Source of the DNA: Nilaparvata lugens | Taxonomy: Eukaryota > Arthropoda > Insecta > Hemiptera > Delphacidae | DNA: 64,000 bases | Assembly: GCF_014356525.2 (NCBI RefSeq) | Contig: NC_052510.1 | Coordinates: 16,540,778 to 16,604,777, forward strand | Direction of reading: 5' to 3' | Part shown: positions 27,213 through 37,346 of the stretch, piece after piece | How the letters are laid out: every line of letters begins with the position of its first letter | Numbering within the stretch: the first letter of the stretch is position 1 | The notes under the pieces: model-generated | Databases searched by the model: none | What the model was told of the DNA's origin: nothing | The model's input: the letters and a program-made list of their open reading frames with translations, nothing else | Position numbers and translations under genes: made by a program

Positions 27213-27718
27213 GATCTTTTTCAGATTGTGATACTCGAGGCTTTTTGGGGTAAGCGAAGTGAGTACACCGGGATCAAGCTTCATTTTTCATTCCGGCAAC
27301 GGTGAAAAACGTTCGGCTCTGTATTTTTATCCGCATTCAAACGCAGAACTCAGATTTTCATTTTTCCCTCGTGGATTTACATGGATATTGTGGCTCGGCA
27401 TTTACACCAGTGATCTGTCCAGTTATTTAAGCGAGGTATACGTGTATATGTCCTATTCTAATTTTTCGATTCAGATACTCGAGGTGGATGAGGTGCAAAA
27501 TAAAATAAAAATGATTTATTGTATAATTTCACAGCCATTCATCTACGAAAATGTGTGTAAATTTTCACTCTGCATTGATGAAGAATGGTTGATACTCTCG
27601 ATTCATCAGACTTCACTATGACTTTTTTTCTATTCGTGAAATGTTCTTGAAGCATCAACATAGAATAACCAATCTATCAGTATTCCAAGTATCATTATAT
27701 AGTATCAATATTAATTAG
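27213..27718. other. Open but unrecognised stretch
   Basis: A 120-codon plus-strand frame (27259-27621) begins only at a GTG. It has a coding-like first half (about 27262-27440), then becomes AT-rich. I see no domain and no acceptor/donor pair that would make an exon convincing. It may be a repeat fragment. Confidence 0.3.
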
Positions 27719-28002
27719 TATAAGCATAGAGAAACGATAGCTTAGATATCCCATGGTATAGGGCGTTTATGTCGCAAGTTTTACTGTTATCCCAAGCCGA
27801 TAGTTCACATAGTTCTTTCCTATGCAGCTGTGTGACGCTGGTAGTCTCTCAAATTATGCCGTTCATACACTATCACCCCAACAAAACAGTAAAAATTGAC
27901 AATAATCGACAGTAATCGGCTTGAGATAACAGTGAAAGTTGCGACATAAATTCCCTATACCATGGGATATCTACTTACGCTATTGTTTCTCTATGGTATA
28001 AG
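27719..28002. mobile_element. Foldback MITE with about 85-bp arms, 'ACCATAGAGAAA' family
   Basis: The left arm (gcatagagaaacgatagc, gatatcccatggtataggg, tgtcgcaagtt..actgttat) is repeated inverted at the right (ataacagtgaaagttgcgac, ccctataccatgggatatc, gctattgtttctctatggta). TATAAG lies at both borders and may be the target duplication, although one extra base makes this uncertain. There is no coding capacity. The ends are shared with the small foldback at 34883-34946 and the motif duplicated at 36145-36380. Confidence 0.75.
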
Positions 28003-28643
28003 TATCAAGTTTATATAGTATCAATATTAATAAGGCCACTGGTTCCTCAGCTTATCTTCAGGCTTCACCTTTTCAATAGTAAAATATGTCTGATAATGTT
28101 TATCAAATTTAAAAGGTATTGTGAAATTTTTTCTCATGGGACAAGAACTCGCCATTTGTTTATTAATTCAGTTACGGTACTCAAGCGTGTCACTCTTTGA
28201 AGCTTAATCCTTAACTTTTTATAGTTTTCTGTTAGCTCTAATCTTGTTATTCGAAGTCTGGAAATTTATTTTCAAACACCCCAAATTTATAGTTTAACTA
28301 CATCATTAAAGGATTCATATCCTTAAATAATTCCTCAAATTTATTATTACTTGCTAAGCACTCAATTTCATTGAAACAGACAGATATTTTCTACTCGTAT
28401 AAATTTCCAAAATCTATTAAAAAAAAAAACATCAACCAACTCCAGAAACGTCAACTCTTGAACTAAATTCAGTGGCATTTGTTCACACTTATTAATCATT
28501 TTTACAAAACATTCTTTTTAATAATTCAATTTGGCACTTTGGAGTAACCAAATTTGTTGGAACATGTCGATTTTAGCAAATGAAACTCAAATGTACCTAC
28601 TGGTTAATTCATTTGAAATACTTTTCTAATAGGGTCAGCTCAC
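28003..28643 (-). other. Start of the channel gene's first intron
   Basis: AT-rich sequence just 3' (minus strand) of the potassium-channel exon. It opens with the donor GTGAGCTG at 28643. No further channel exon, in particular no selectivity-filter coding motif, is visible from here to position 1. Confidence 0.5.
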
Positions 28644-28839
28644 CTCTGACACAGGAGTTGAGCTCGAGAAACTTGGAGCGATGTTTGCGCAGCTCCTTGA
28701 TACGAAATTCCTCCTCAGGCGACTCGATGGCCGAGAAAATGGCGGCGCCGGCCAGCAAAAAGAGCGCGTAGAACAGTAGCAGACCGAAGAGGCGCAGAGT
28801 TGAGGGCCTGAGGCCCCCGGGAGCGGCATGGACCCGCAT
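28644..28839 (-). CDS. Two-pore-domain K+ channel (K2P), first coding exon
   Basis: This exon encodes the N-terminus and first membrane helix of a two-pore-domain potassium channel, the family that carries background K+ current at the plasma membrane. The 65 encoded residues run from a short N-terminus through a hydrophobic helix at about residues 17-38 (LFGLLLFYALFLLAGAAIFS) into AIESPEEEFR, then ELRKHRSKFLE and NSCV. This is the TM1 plus start of the extracellular cap helix typical of TWIK-like K2P proteins (FS.xE.P.E...R.EL......FL..). The ATG at 28839 is supported by an in-frame TAG just upstream. The exon ends in phase 1 at a consensus donor (CAGAG|GTGAGC). Pore loops, TM2-TM4 and the GYG filters are not in this exon, and I could not find them at lower coordinates, so the gene must have a very long first intron. 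High GC contrasts with the surroundings, as expected of a conserved exon. Confidence 0.8.
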
Positions 28840-29110
28840 CGTGCCGCCTTCAACGCGCTACTGCCGCCTCCGGAAGCCAGATGCCACCCCCGATCGGCGC
28901 TAGCCAGCGCGCAAGATTCCTTCCGCCGCCTCCACCTTCACCACCCCCGATACATTCACTCTCTCTCATGTTCCGGACCTCCCTCACCGGGCCTCACGTT
29001 GCGATGCCCAAATTTCCAAACGATTGATCTGCCACTTCCTCCAGGCTTCTCTTGCCGCTTGCCTCTGCACATCAACTCTGACACCCGGCCGCTGTTCTCT
29101 GATTTATAGC
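28840..29110 (-). promoter_or_regulatory. GC-rich 5'UTR/promoter-proximal region of the K2P gene
   Basis: Directly upstream (minus strand) of the channel ATG lies about 270 bp of GC- and CpG-rich DNA, unlike the AT-rich neighbourhood. It is probably 5'UTR and core promoter. I see no clear TATA box, and the plus-strand open frames here are by-products of the GC bias. Confidence 0.4.
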
Positions 29111-29639
29111 CTACAAAGCTTTGGGAAAGTAATGCAATTTTCTTGTTTTGCTTGCTGGTACCTTTGTACTACTCAACCTGATATAACTTCGATCAAAGCC
29201 AATAATGGCCGTATTTCCGAACTCGTATGTAATTTGGAAATCTGATACCTCATTAGATTAATGATTATACGAAAGTGGAAACGTTGGAAGGAGTACAATA
29301 ATGACCACTCGGCCGCTCTCTAATTTATTGCATAGAGATCTTTAGAAATGTTTTTTGTCTATCTGTTATGCTTGCTAGATACCCTTATACAGAGTGAGTG
29401 AGAAGTCCGAGAACGGCTTAGCATCTAACACACAAAGGTAATGTGACGGTGGGTGTGATTGGGGATCCTACTCAAATTTGATATACTACTTTACTATGAC
29501 TTAAAAAATCTGGTCCGCCATCTTGGATCCGCCATTTAGAATTCAACTTCATGTTTTTAAATAGGAAGGTGGTCATGCGATGATTTCGATACGGAATTTC
29601 AAGAAGAAATTAATGGCGAAAATCGCACATCGATATCTC
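29111..29639. other. Unassigned DNA, probably part of a retroposed repeat
   Basis: No gene seen. The part from about 29390 (gtgagtgagaagtccgagaa) runs without a visible border into the tail at 29640-29790 and may be the body of the same element. Confidence 0.35.
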
Positions 29640-29790
29640 AGGTTTTATAACCTTGCGGGGACCTTCCTTTTTTATTGTATTACTTAGTTTAATACTGTGT
29701 ATTATTATTATTATTATTATTGTAATTCTAATTTCTAAGTTTTTATCTTTTGTTATTATTATTAAGGATAAATAAACGATTCTTGATTTG
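29640..29790 (+). repeat. 3' tail of dispersed repeat, family B, copy 1
   Basis: ttataaccttgcggggacct, then T-rich sequence, an (ATT)n run, and a GGATAAATAAA...TTTGAATC end. The inverted copy at 43548-43675 shares accttgcagggacc and ggataaataaatttgaattt. It is the 3' end of a retroposed family. Confidence 0.55.
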
Positions 29791-30480
29791 AATCAATATT
29801 CATCATTGTTGGCTTCTGCTACTCCGAAAACTGGCCACTTTCTCTTTTATAGGTTACGAATCTTTGTAGAAGTAATTTAGTTTTACTTTTTCTCTTCCTG
29901 GGTATTGAATATACCTTTCATTGAACCTGATAATACTTTGATCGAAGTCATAAGGTGATGACGTCAGCACTTGACACGAATCTTCCGAATCACTCCGGCT
30001 TTTGTCAATTTGATGTAAATGATGAATTCCTCACATGATCAAGTGAATGAATATTTGAGTTTCAATGTTTGTAATGAGAAGCATTCTATCTTATTTAATC
30101 CCACCCTGGAGAAGATTGGTTAGTCTACGAATAGAACTGCATTAACAAAGCACTCTTTTCAATACGTGTCATTTTCCACCCCCATATAACCTATTTCTGA
30201 AACTCTATAATACAAACCTTCTAGCCAGTCAAATTCACAAGTTATCTAACGCCATATCTACAGATTCTTTCAATAATAGCTGGAGCTATTTGTATGCTGA
30301 ACATGATACGCCAATATGTAAATTCCATTTACAATTGAACCTTTCAAAAACAAGTTCCAGAGTTATTTATAATCTTTAAGAATAGCAAGAAGCTCCACAA
30401 TGTTATCTAGAGCTGCTTGTATGAGCATAATACGCCAACACTTTTATTCCCCCGATTTGTTAGCTGAATGCAAGTGTAGG
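29791..30480. other. Unassigned non-coding DNA
   Basis: AT-rich sequence without recognisable features. Two short similar segments (cttgtatg.....atacgcca) near 30288-30312 and 30418-30441 hint at a small duplication. Confidence 0.35.
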
Positions 30481-30483
30481 ATC

Positions 30484-30630
30484 GTGTGCCTTGCTGAATA
30501 GACAGGTACGTGGAAAGAATGGCGAATAAGTTGCAAGTTGTGTTGTTGCGAAAGCTTAGACGCCCGGCAAGAATGTTGGTCGGGGGGAAAGCATGGACAC
30601 GAAGGTGGAAATGGCGAGCGAGGTAAGTTA
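30484..30630 (+). other. Candidate 5' exon of unknown gene
   Basis: A locally GC-richer, purine-rich stretch ends in a good donor (GCGAG|GTAAGT at 30630/30631). An in-frame ATG at about 30593 would give MDTKVEMASE before the donor. There is no clear downstream partner exon. It might be an alternative upstream exon of the plus-strand membrane-protein gene at 42.9 kb, or chance. Confidence 0.25.
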
Positions 30631-31074
30631 AACAAACACTCTTGTGACGTAATAGCTAGGAGAATTTTCAATGCTCAGTGAATATTGGAGTGTGAAAGAG
30701 ACTCGAATCGTATTTTGTATTCTTCCGTAGAGAAACGAGACTGGTAGAATCTACCATACTTCACATGAATGAAGAGAGAAAAGAGACTAAAGAGTCTCAA
30801 CTCCCCCCAATAAAGAATATTCCCGTTTCGATCCAATAGAAGTAGTCTGTCATGGAGATAAAGTATGATACGGAAAGTAATCAATTGAAATTGAAGTTAT
30901 ACCTGTGTTATATCATAGCGAAGAGGAAAATAAATGTAGCATTCATGTCTTTGATAATTCACATTAATTCACTTGAAAAGATATAGAGCTTTAGTGTCGT
31001 ATGAAAGAAAAGCACCTAAAGTTTCTACTACAATAGTTTGGTTATGAAAAATGGCACTGAACCCTTCATTGATA

Positions 31075-31340
31075 CTAGATAAAAAGGGTGTGGAGGAGAA
31101 GAGACACCTCTTCTTCATGGTGACTCACCAAGATGCGGGGGAGAGACATCTCTTTTCTGTGGTGACTCACAAAGATGGGAGGATGCAGGCTATTTGACTT
31201 CAGATGGCTTATACCTTGATTCAACTGAAGCATGATTCTCTATGAGAATTCCAGTCACTTGAGGAACACTCGGTGTGGGTTGAGAGTGGATTTTCCGGGA
31301 ACCCACGACAGTGTCGAGCGCCTCCTATATGGATATGCTA
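31075..31340 (+). repeat. Short direct duplications
   Basis: gagacacctcttcttcatgg/tgactcaccaagatg recurs as gagacatctcttttctgtgg/tgactcacaaagatg about 48 bp later. Further on, cccacgacagtgtcgagcgc recurs as gcacgacagtgttgaatgc. Local low-copy duplications, non-coding. Confidence 0.55.
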
Positions 31341-31534
31341 TGGACGCACGACAGTGTTGAATGCCTCTTGCATGATTGGCTCTCAGCTTAGGAATTGAGA
31401 GTCCCACACATGGTAGGTATGTTGATAAGCTTGATCAGCTTGATAAGCTCGGATCTGTCGTAGATGCATTCTGCCGTTCTAATACAAATGTATAAAAAAA
31501 AGATAAAAGGGTATAGTGACTGTGTTAACACTGC

Positions 31535-31690
31535 TATTGTAAAATTGACATTTCGAAGATCAACAATGATTCTTCTATTTATATAATATCTCCATCCTCT
31601 ACATCCCATTTTATGGAGATCGTCTCTTAATTCATCCTCCCACCTCATTCTTGGTCTTCCTCTCTTCCTCCTGGAATGTAGTCTCTCCTT
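31535..31690 (-). pseudogene. RTE-like LINE remnant, C-terminal tail
   Basis: The minus strand encodes RRKRGRPRMRWEDELRDDLH followed by KMGCRGWRYY, after which the frame turns to unrelated sequence. K-R-G-R-P-x-x-R-W-x-D-(D/E)-(I/L) followed by a G-C-x-x-W motif is the tail found after the reverse transcriptase of RTE/jockey-type non-LTR elements. Nothing else of the element remains. Confidence 0.65.
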
Positions 31691-32095
31691 GAAGTGTGAA
31701 TCACATACGTGTAGATTAATGTGTATTCAATGCTTTGAGTGAAGACTTGAGCTGAAGCATTAAATAATTTCTATTGTTTGCGTTGTGAGTAGATTGGATC
31801 CGTTTCGTTTGTCTTCTATAGAAATTGTGATCAGGAAGTACCGGAATGAAGAAGAATAATATTCTCATGAAGGTATTCTATAGAATTCAGATTCTCAAAT
31901 TGTTGGTTATCGTATAGGGTGGGGAACATAAATGATGATTTCTATCTGCTAATATCATCTGGATTCGTGAAATAATCCATTTTGATCCAAATTTTACGAA
32001 GAAGTCGAATAATAGGAATCATTACTTATAAATCTCAAATAGAGACAATGGATGTCATTTCAAAGAGATGAGGGTGCAGGAAAAAAACAAATTGA
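31691..32095. other. Unassigned non-coding DNA
   Basis: No exon, repeat end or RNA gene recognised. Confidence 0.4.
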
Positions 32096-32198
32096 GGGCC
32101 GTTTACACAGTCAAAGCTTGAACTTAATTCAATCAGCTGGTGGCTTAAACTAAAAATAAACCACATTATTATAATGATCGAGACTTGATATGGATTCA

Positions 32199-33235
32199 AT
32201 CAGGACCTCCTAAATACCGGACCTGCGCCTGTGTGAAAATTTAGGTAAAATGGCGCCGATATTTGGTGGGGTCTCAACTCAGCTGACACTGATCGATATG
32301 TTGTCATCAGTTTTCAGTATTTAGCTGTAGTTGAGTGAAGTTTGCTTACAAATGTCAGGGGCTTTATAATATTATTTACGAGTTTTGAGTTTTTGTGAGT
32401 GTTGAGTGTTCGAAGTGTATTCAGTGTTCAAAGTGCTTTAATCAACGATAATTTTATAAAATTCAACCGTAGTCTAATTAATTTTTGTTTATCATCCGTA
32501 ACTCAACATTTAGCTTGCTAACAATGAGTAAGCCTATGAACAGTTTTAATTGAACATGCCTAGAAATTGTTGTGTCCCTGGGTGTAAATCGAACGATATT
32601 ATAGAAATACCCCCTTAGTGACAATATTTACTTTTCCCAAAGATAAAGAGCTGAGGAAAAAATGGACAAGGTGTAGAAATATTCTAAAGACACCAACAAT
32701 TCGGCTGTGTGTATCAATCATTTTAGAGCATCAGACATTATTAAAGAAGACAAGTTTTGATGTTTAGATGTTTCTTATGTGACTGTTCCAAGAAAAAAGT
32801 AAAACAATGTGATGGTGCCTTCCCTACAATTTTTCCAAATCAACCTTCTTACAACACAATTAAATCGTGTGTAAAGGTATTAGGCAATCTATTTCTGAAC
32901 AATTACTGCAAGGTGAAGTATAATAATCAGTTGCCCCAGCAAGCAAAGTTGCGAAAATATTGAGAACATTGAATTCTTAGGCTAGAATAAAAATAACGAT
33001 AATTATAAGCTATGAGCATGTGAATTGCACTTGAATGACTATCAAATAATTACTTCTTTAATAAACCTTAATTAAATTAATTAAACTCAACCTTATTTAA
33101 ATTCTTAAAAATGATTTTGAACAGTAATAAGTTATTAGAGAGAGCTGGAACCTAGCTGATGGCAGTAAGTTATTCCACCAACCATGGCGGCCATCTTGTT
33201 TGTATGCTCAGGTCCGGTATTTAGGAGGTCCTGAT
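32199..33235 (+). mobile_element. Nested DNA element with 27-bp TIRs and THAP remnant
   Basis: The 27-bp ends are perfect inverted repeats of each other (atcaggacctcctaaatacc + ggacctg on the left). Inside lies a decayed THAP zinc-finger coding segment at 32556-32760. THAP domains are the DNA-binding domains of P-element-type transposases but also occur in host proteins and other transposons. No transposase catalytic part is left, so the element is a deletion derivative. I could not settle a target duplication: the flanking 8-mers are only loosely similar. Confidence 0.65.
32556..32760 (+). pseudogene. Decayed THAP zinc-finger domain
   Basis: ATG at 32556 starts MPRNCCVPGCKSND, matching the N-terminal C-x(2-4)-C of THAP domains. 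A stop at about 32613 and a frame change are followed by VTIFTFPKDKELRKKWTRC, the hydrophobic/FP and invariant Trp region. A further frame change near 32690 gives SAVCINHF, the C-x2-H-F end of the domain. All hallmark residues are present but spread over three frames with stops, so it is a pseudogene. It ends in TGA at 32758-32760. Confidence 0.75.
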
Positions 33236-33625
33236 TTGAAATTTGAAATTCATTTGCCAAAAAATTCATACATTACAAAAATTTGAAATAGACAAGTCTA
33301 ACAAAAACACAATATCTTAAACTAAGAAATAACATAGAATAGAACTTGACTAATCATTAAAACCTAAGATAAAAGTAGAATTTTTTAGGCGCCACCAGCA
33401 AAAGAAAAAACATCTTGCCCGCTGGTGGGAGTATTAATATAAATATATAAATAAAAAAAATTTAATCCAGTTTAAGATGAAATTTAGTTCAAACTGATAC
33501 TGTGCAAACGACCCTTAGTATATCGTGAGTATTCAGTAATTCTCGATTCTACAGGCATTTGGAATTTATCAATAATAAATAAAATAGAGAATGCATTTAT
33601 TCAAATGCTAATAATTAATATATAA

Positions 33626-33745
33626 CTATTATTTAACGAGAATCCTAAATAAATGCTGTACATCACCCCGAAGACTTCTGCTACTGCATACATTGACAAC
33701 AGGGTTAGCAGCTAGATGGAAATTCGATAAGAATTTCAGTGAATT
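33626..33745 (-). mobile_element. SINE tail, inverted, lacking its tRNA head
   Basis: This is the reverse complement, with few differences, of the body of the SINE at 33758-33965: aaataaatgctgtacatcac, cccgaagacttctgctactg, attgacaacag, cagctagatggaaattcgat. The tRNA-like head is missing, so the copy is 5'-truncated and faces the full copy head-to-head. Confidence 0.65.
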
Positions 33746-33757
33746 TCGATGAGATTG

Positions 33758-33965
33758 TCAATTTGGTGTAAGGGTAAGCATTCCCGACCCGACTAGCAAT
33801 TGGGAGGTACCGGGTTCGATTCCCGGGGTGGCAACTCATTTTTGGATAGTAGTTCTCATCGAATTTCCATCTAGCTGTCAACCCTGCTGTTGTCAATTTC
33901 TGCAGTAGCAGAAGTCTTCGGGGTGATGTACAGCATTTATTTAGGATTTTCGTTAAATAATATTT
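33758..33965 (+). mobile_element. tRNA-derived SINE
   Basis: The head (33758-33838) has an A box-like tggtgtaagggtaagcattc and a perfect B box ggttcgattcc inside cgggttcgattcccgg, which pairs as a T-arm. The body (catcgaatttccatctagct, ctgcagtagcagaagtcttc, ggggtgatgtacagcattta) ends AT-rich near 33965. Terminal pairing of the head is incomplete, so it is a SINE promoter rather than a functional tRNA gene. Together with the inverted tail to its left it forms a hairpin-capable unit of about 340 bp. Confidence 0.7.
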
Positions 33966-34600
33966 AATAAATAAAAGTTTCAAATAAACTTGAATATTTT
34001 AATGTTCAGTTTATACATAAACATCTTGCAATGTCGACAAAAATCATGAAGACTAAATTAATTTTAATTTGTTCTAATTAGCATTTTTCTTTCTTTGGTA
34101 GAGATTTATATCGGTTTAATCATAAATATATATCTTAAACTGCACATAATATTATCGAAAATAATCACTGAGCATGATCAACATGCGTGATCCATACATG
34201 TGGTCCATGATTTTAGAAACAAGGTTGTAATCGGATTCTAGGTCCCTCTCTCCCTGTGGTAAACGATAGGATGCAAGACAGGGAGTGTTGGAAGGGATGG
34301 AAAACGGATTGAACGCTGAGCTCAGATGTCTCAAAAGACCATTACTAAGGGATAGAGGCAACCTCGATTCCTCTCAGATACACATATCCACAGTTACCGA
34401 ACCTTAAACAAATCGAATCGTGGCGTGGCGTGTGATCTGAAGTGTTCGATAAATAACATTCGAGGATCGAGGTGCAGTGGATAAGGTGATTTTGTGAACC
34501 GGATAATTCGTACTCAAACCTTCAATTTGAAACTAGGTTCAAAAATAAATTAGTTTTCATTGTTTAACATAGATCGGTGTATAGAATCAGATATTGATAT
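33966..34600. other. Unassigned non-coding DNA
   Basis: No gene recognised. The segment 34150-34400 is a little GC-richer and open on the minus strand, without splice or domain support. Confidence 0.35.
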
Positions 34601-34735
34601 AGTGATATAGTGATATAGTGATATAGTATATTGATATATATAGTATATAGATATTAATATCAGTGTCTATAGATATTCTATGTACATAGAATATATTAGT
34701 GTTTATAGATATTCTGTATACATAGAATGGAGGAT
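34601..34735 (+). repeat. (GTGATATA)n microsatellite and derived repeats
   Basis: tgatatag is repeated about four times from 34597, then decays into tatagatatt/tacatagaatat-type copies up to about 34730. Confidence 0.8.
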
Positions 34736-34882
34736 GAAGAATACGAAAATGTATTCATGATATTCCAACAACGAGTACACAAAGAAAGTATTTAATACTA
34801 TAAGTAGTCTATTTATTACTAATACAGAAATAGAAACTAGATAGGCTTACGTTTATTTCATTGACGATTTATCCATCTGAGA

Positions 34883-34946
34883 GTTATACCATGAAGAAAA
34901 TATAGCTTAATATGCTTCTTATGCTATATTTTCTCTATGGTTATAC
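34883..34946. mobile_element. Tiny foldback, 'ACCATAGAGAAA' family
   Basis: gttataccatgaagaaaata/tagc on the left is inverted as gctatattttctctatggtt/atac on the right, leaving a 16-bp loop. The ends match those of the foldback at 27719-28002, so it looks like an internally deleted relative. Confidence 0.6.
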
Positions 34947-36144
34947 AAGAGTCATTTTTGTTACTTCATCTGCTCTCATGGAGAGGTAAGGTACAGCTAC
35001 CTGATATAATAAACATGAATGCATTTTATATTGCTTGCTTACCTGGAATGCCTTGAACACCTTGAAACAAAATAACCTGGATTCACTAGATACATTTAAT
35101 TCCATTGCTTTCATCTAATTCTGCATTGCTTTTAGGTGTTTAGCTGAGTTTTTCTAGCTACAACTAAAATCTTTGCGAAACTACATTTTCTTACAAGCAC
35201 GTGTTTTCTAGTTTCGGATGGGCTTCAAAGACTAAAAACCACTAAATTGTAGAATTTTATTGTACAGTAGGAACTTTGGAATATCTCAATTCAAATAATA
35301 TGTTGTATTCTTTGTTGAAATATGAAAAAAACAATAATTGAGAAATTTACGATCAAGATGCCATCATAGGACTCTTATATAATGTATTAGTTACAATAAT
35401 TAATACCAATGAGCAACCTTATTATCAAACAGTCTTTACAACAGAATGTGAGATATTTTATTTTGATAATTCAAAAAGTGATGACTTTCGATTTCCATTC
35501 TGAAAAAAAGAGATTTCCTGGACAATTCTACTAGCCTGCGGACTTCAGTTTGAAATTAATTAATTCAAATGTAAAAATTGTAAAATGCTCTCATCAATTG
35601 AGGATTATTTGCGTTATGAATTCCAAATGTGAATGTATGTATAAGTAAGTCTGAAAAATGGACGTACAGTACTTAATCTACAGAATTTTACCCAGCAGGA
35701 GCAGCCCAAGATGAAGATTTACTTAAATATTCATCAACGATTTAGCTCTGAAAACCCGTAATTCTACAGTGCATTCCACATTTAAATAGAAGAATGAGAA
35801 TATGAGTTTTCGTGATGACCTTTTGAGTAACTCAACTCACATCATGTGATTTGTTCACAATAGTTTGTCAACTTATTCCTGAATTATCGCTACAAATCAC
35901 GTCGATATATTGTAGATGGCAGTTTGATACGTGACGTGACAAATCTTGCATCGATCCTGCATGGAAGGATGCTGGGTTGTAGGGCTCAAAGCTTGATTGG
36001 CCCGCTCGCTCACCAAGTTTGTAAATCCCTTTCAAACGTGATTCAATAGAACGCCGCTACTGCTACAAACTCTGCTACTGCACTGCATCTGCTACAAACA
36101 CTCTCGCAAGCAGTGTACGCTATCATGACAAGCTCAAAGATATA
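34947..36144. other. Unassigned non-coding DNA
   Basis: AT-rich with no gene. A short ctgctacaaac duplication occurs at 36060-36100. Confidence 0.4.
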
Positions 36145-36380
36145 TATTATTATCATTGTGTTATATAGTTTCTCTATGGTATTAAAAATATTATGAGCCA
36201 ATATTATAATGGTAATTGCCTACATTGAAAATTCTTCTTCTATTAGATATATAAACTTCTTCTACCATTAACGATTTATATTATAATCATCGTGTTAAAT
36301 AGTTTCTCTATGGTATTAAGAAATATTATGAGCCAATATTATAATGGTAATTGCCTACATTAAAAATTCTTCTTCTAAAA
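36145..36380 (+). repeat. Tandem duplication, about 137-bp period
   Basis: cattgtgttatatagtttct/ctatggtatta...ggtaattgcctacattgaaaa is repeated with few changes 137 bp later (cgtgttaaatagtttctcta...). Each unit contains the tttctctatggta border motif of the foldback family at 27719 and 34883. Confidence 0.75.
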
Positions 36381-36475
36381 GTTATTCTTTGATGAATGTT
36401 ATTTACTAATATTATCCTTAATTTATTGGATGTTTCAACAAACAGATAATCCTCTGAATCTATATTTAGAAGAAG

Positions 36476-36660
36476 TTCACAGTGTCATACGAGATATTCC
36501 ATGAAAATAATTATTAAAAGTTAAGATGTAGTTTTTGGCCACAGAAAAATGTCAAATGAAAAATGTCAGTCATACGAGATATTCCATGAAAATAATTACC
36601 TATTAAAAGTTAGGATGTTGTATTTAATTGGCCACAGAGAAATGTCAATCGTCGTAACAT
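36476..36660 (+). repeat. Tandem duplication, about 90-bp period
   Basis: gtcatacgagatattccatg/aaaataatta..ttaaaagtta.gatgt....ggccacagaaaaatgtca occurs twice in succession with indels. Confidence 0.75.
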
Positions 36661-36818
36661 TTACTTCAACAACAAGAGAATCGTCCTACAATGTGCAGAA
36701 ACATTTAAAGTGTTGATAGAATAAAAATAATAAATTGTTACCTTATTGCTCATTTTACCATTAATAAGCTACTGAAAAATTCAATCGATTTCATTCAACT
36801 CTCCTTCACCACTTTAAT

Positions 36819-37346
36819 GTGTGTTGTCCTCTGAGATCCAAAAAAAACTTCAAGAATAAAAAGAGTGACATAAAAGGTAACTGGATAACTCAGGAGTTGG
36901 AGCAAATGCGCCTATATCTGAACATGGCTACCCAAAGGATGAAGGCAGGACAAGAGGTGGATATGAGTGCAATAAATAGAATTAAAAAACATTATGATGC
37001 GGCGGTTGTCACAGCAAAGAAAAACTTTTACGGCGATTTTATTTCTAAATCTGACAACAAATCCAAAAGTTGCTGGAACGTGATCAATAGCTTCAGAGTT
37101 GATGGGAGCAGAACTACAAGTCAGTCCAGGATTGCTGAAATTAAAGTTGATGATGAGATGATTAGAAATCCAAGTGAGATAGCAAAGATGTTTAATGAGC
37201 ATTTTGTGTCAGTGGGAATGCAAACTGAAAGAGAGAGATTGAAAAGCAGTGCTAGAGAAGGATTTGCGAATAGTATGCCTGAACCAAACCATAATATGTT
37301 TCTCTCTCCAACAAATGCATATGAAGTTCTCTCCATCATTAATTAA
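36819..37346 (+). pseudogene. LINE ORF2, pre-RT linker (upstream part)
   Basis: An open frame of 175 codons with a basic N-terminus (RSKKNFKNKKSD), GNWITQELEQMR, a KKNFYGDFISKSDNKSKSCW stretch and an IAKMFNEHFVSVG motif. This is the segment between endonuclease and RT in jockey/CR1-type ORF2 proteins, where 'W..I.......K..WN.IN' and 'A..FN.HF...G' are recurrent. The ATG is incidental, because the natural ORF began further 5' in sequence that is lost. The frame stops at TAA 37344-37346, just after the protein continues in the next frame, so a one-base indel lies around 37330-37340. Confidence 0.7.

Larger units (their letters stand above)
32096..33514. mobile_element. Outer repeat, ends GGGCCGTTTACACAGT / inverted
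   Basis: The left end gggccgtttacacagtc...ttgaacttaattca matches, inverted, the right end tgaaatttagttcaaact...actgtgcaaacgaccc. Terminal repeats of about 40 bp with 80% or so identity mark a non-autonomous DNA element. It has been split by the THAP-bearing element at 32199-33235. The right half also carries a short gcgccaccagc...gctggtggg inverted pair. A target duplication is not obvious. Confidence 0.55.

Noticed and set aside
27259..27621. A 120-codon frame next to a GAG repeat
   Set aside because: It begins with GTG, its second half is AT-rich noise, and no exon boundaries could be defended. Kept only as an unassigned stretch.
33758..33838. Possible genuine tRNA gene on the plus strand
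   Set aside because: The T-arm is perfect, but the acceptor and anticodon arms are not consistent, and the body is repeated in inverted form beside it.
33705..33983. A 92-codon minus-strand frame
   Set aside because: It lies across the SINE head and body and is a by-product of that repeat.
36912..37339. Minus-strand frames opposite the LINE
   Set aside because: They are complementary shadows of the ORF2 coding sequence.
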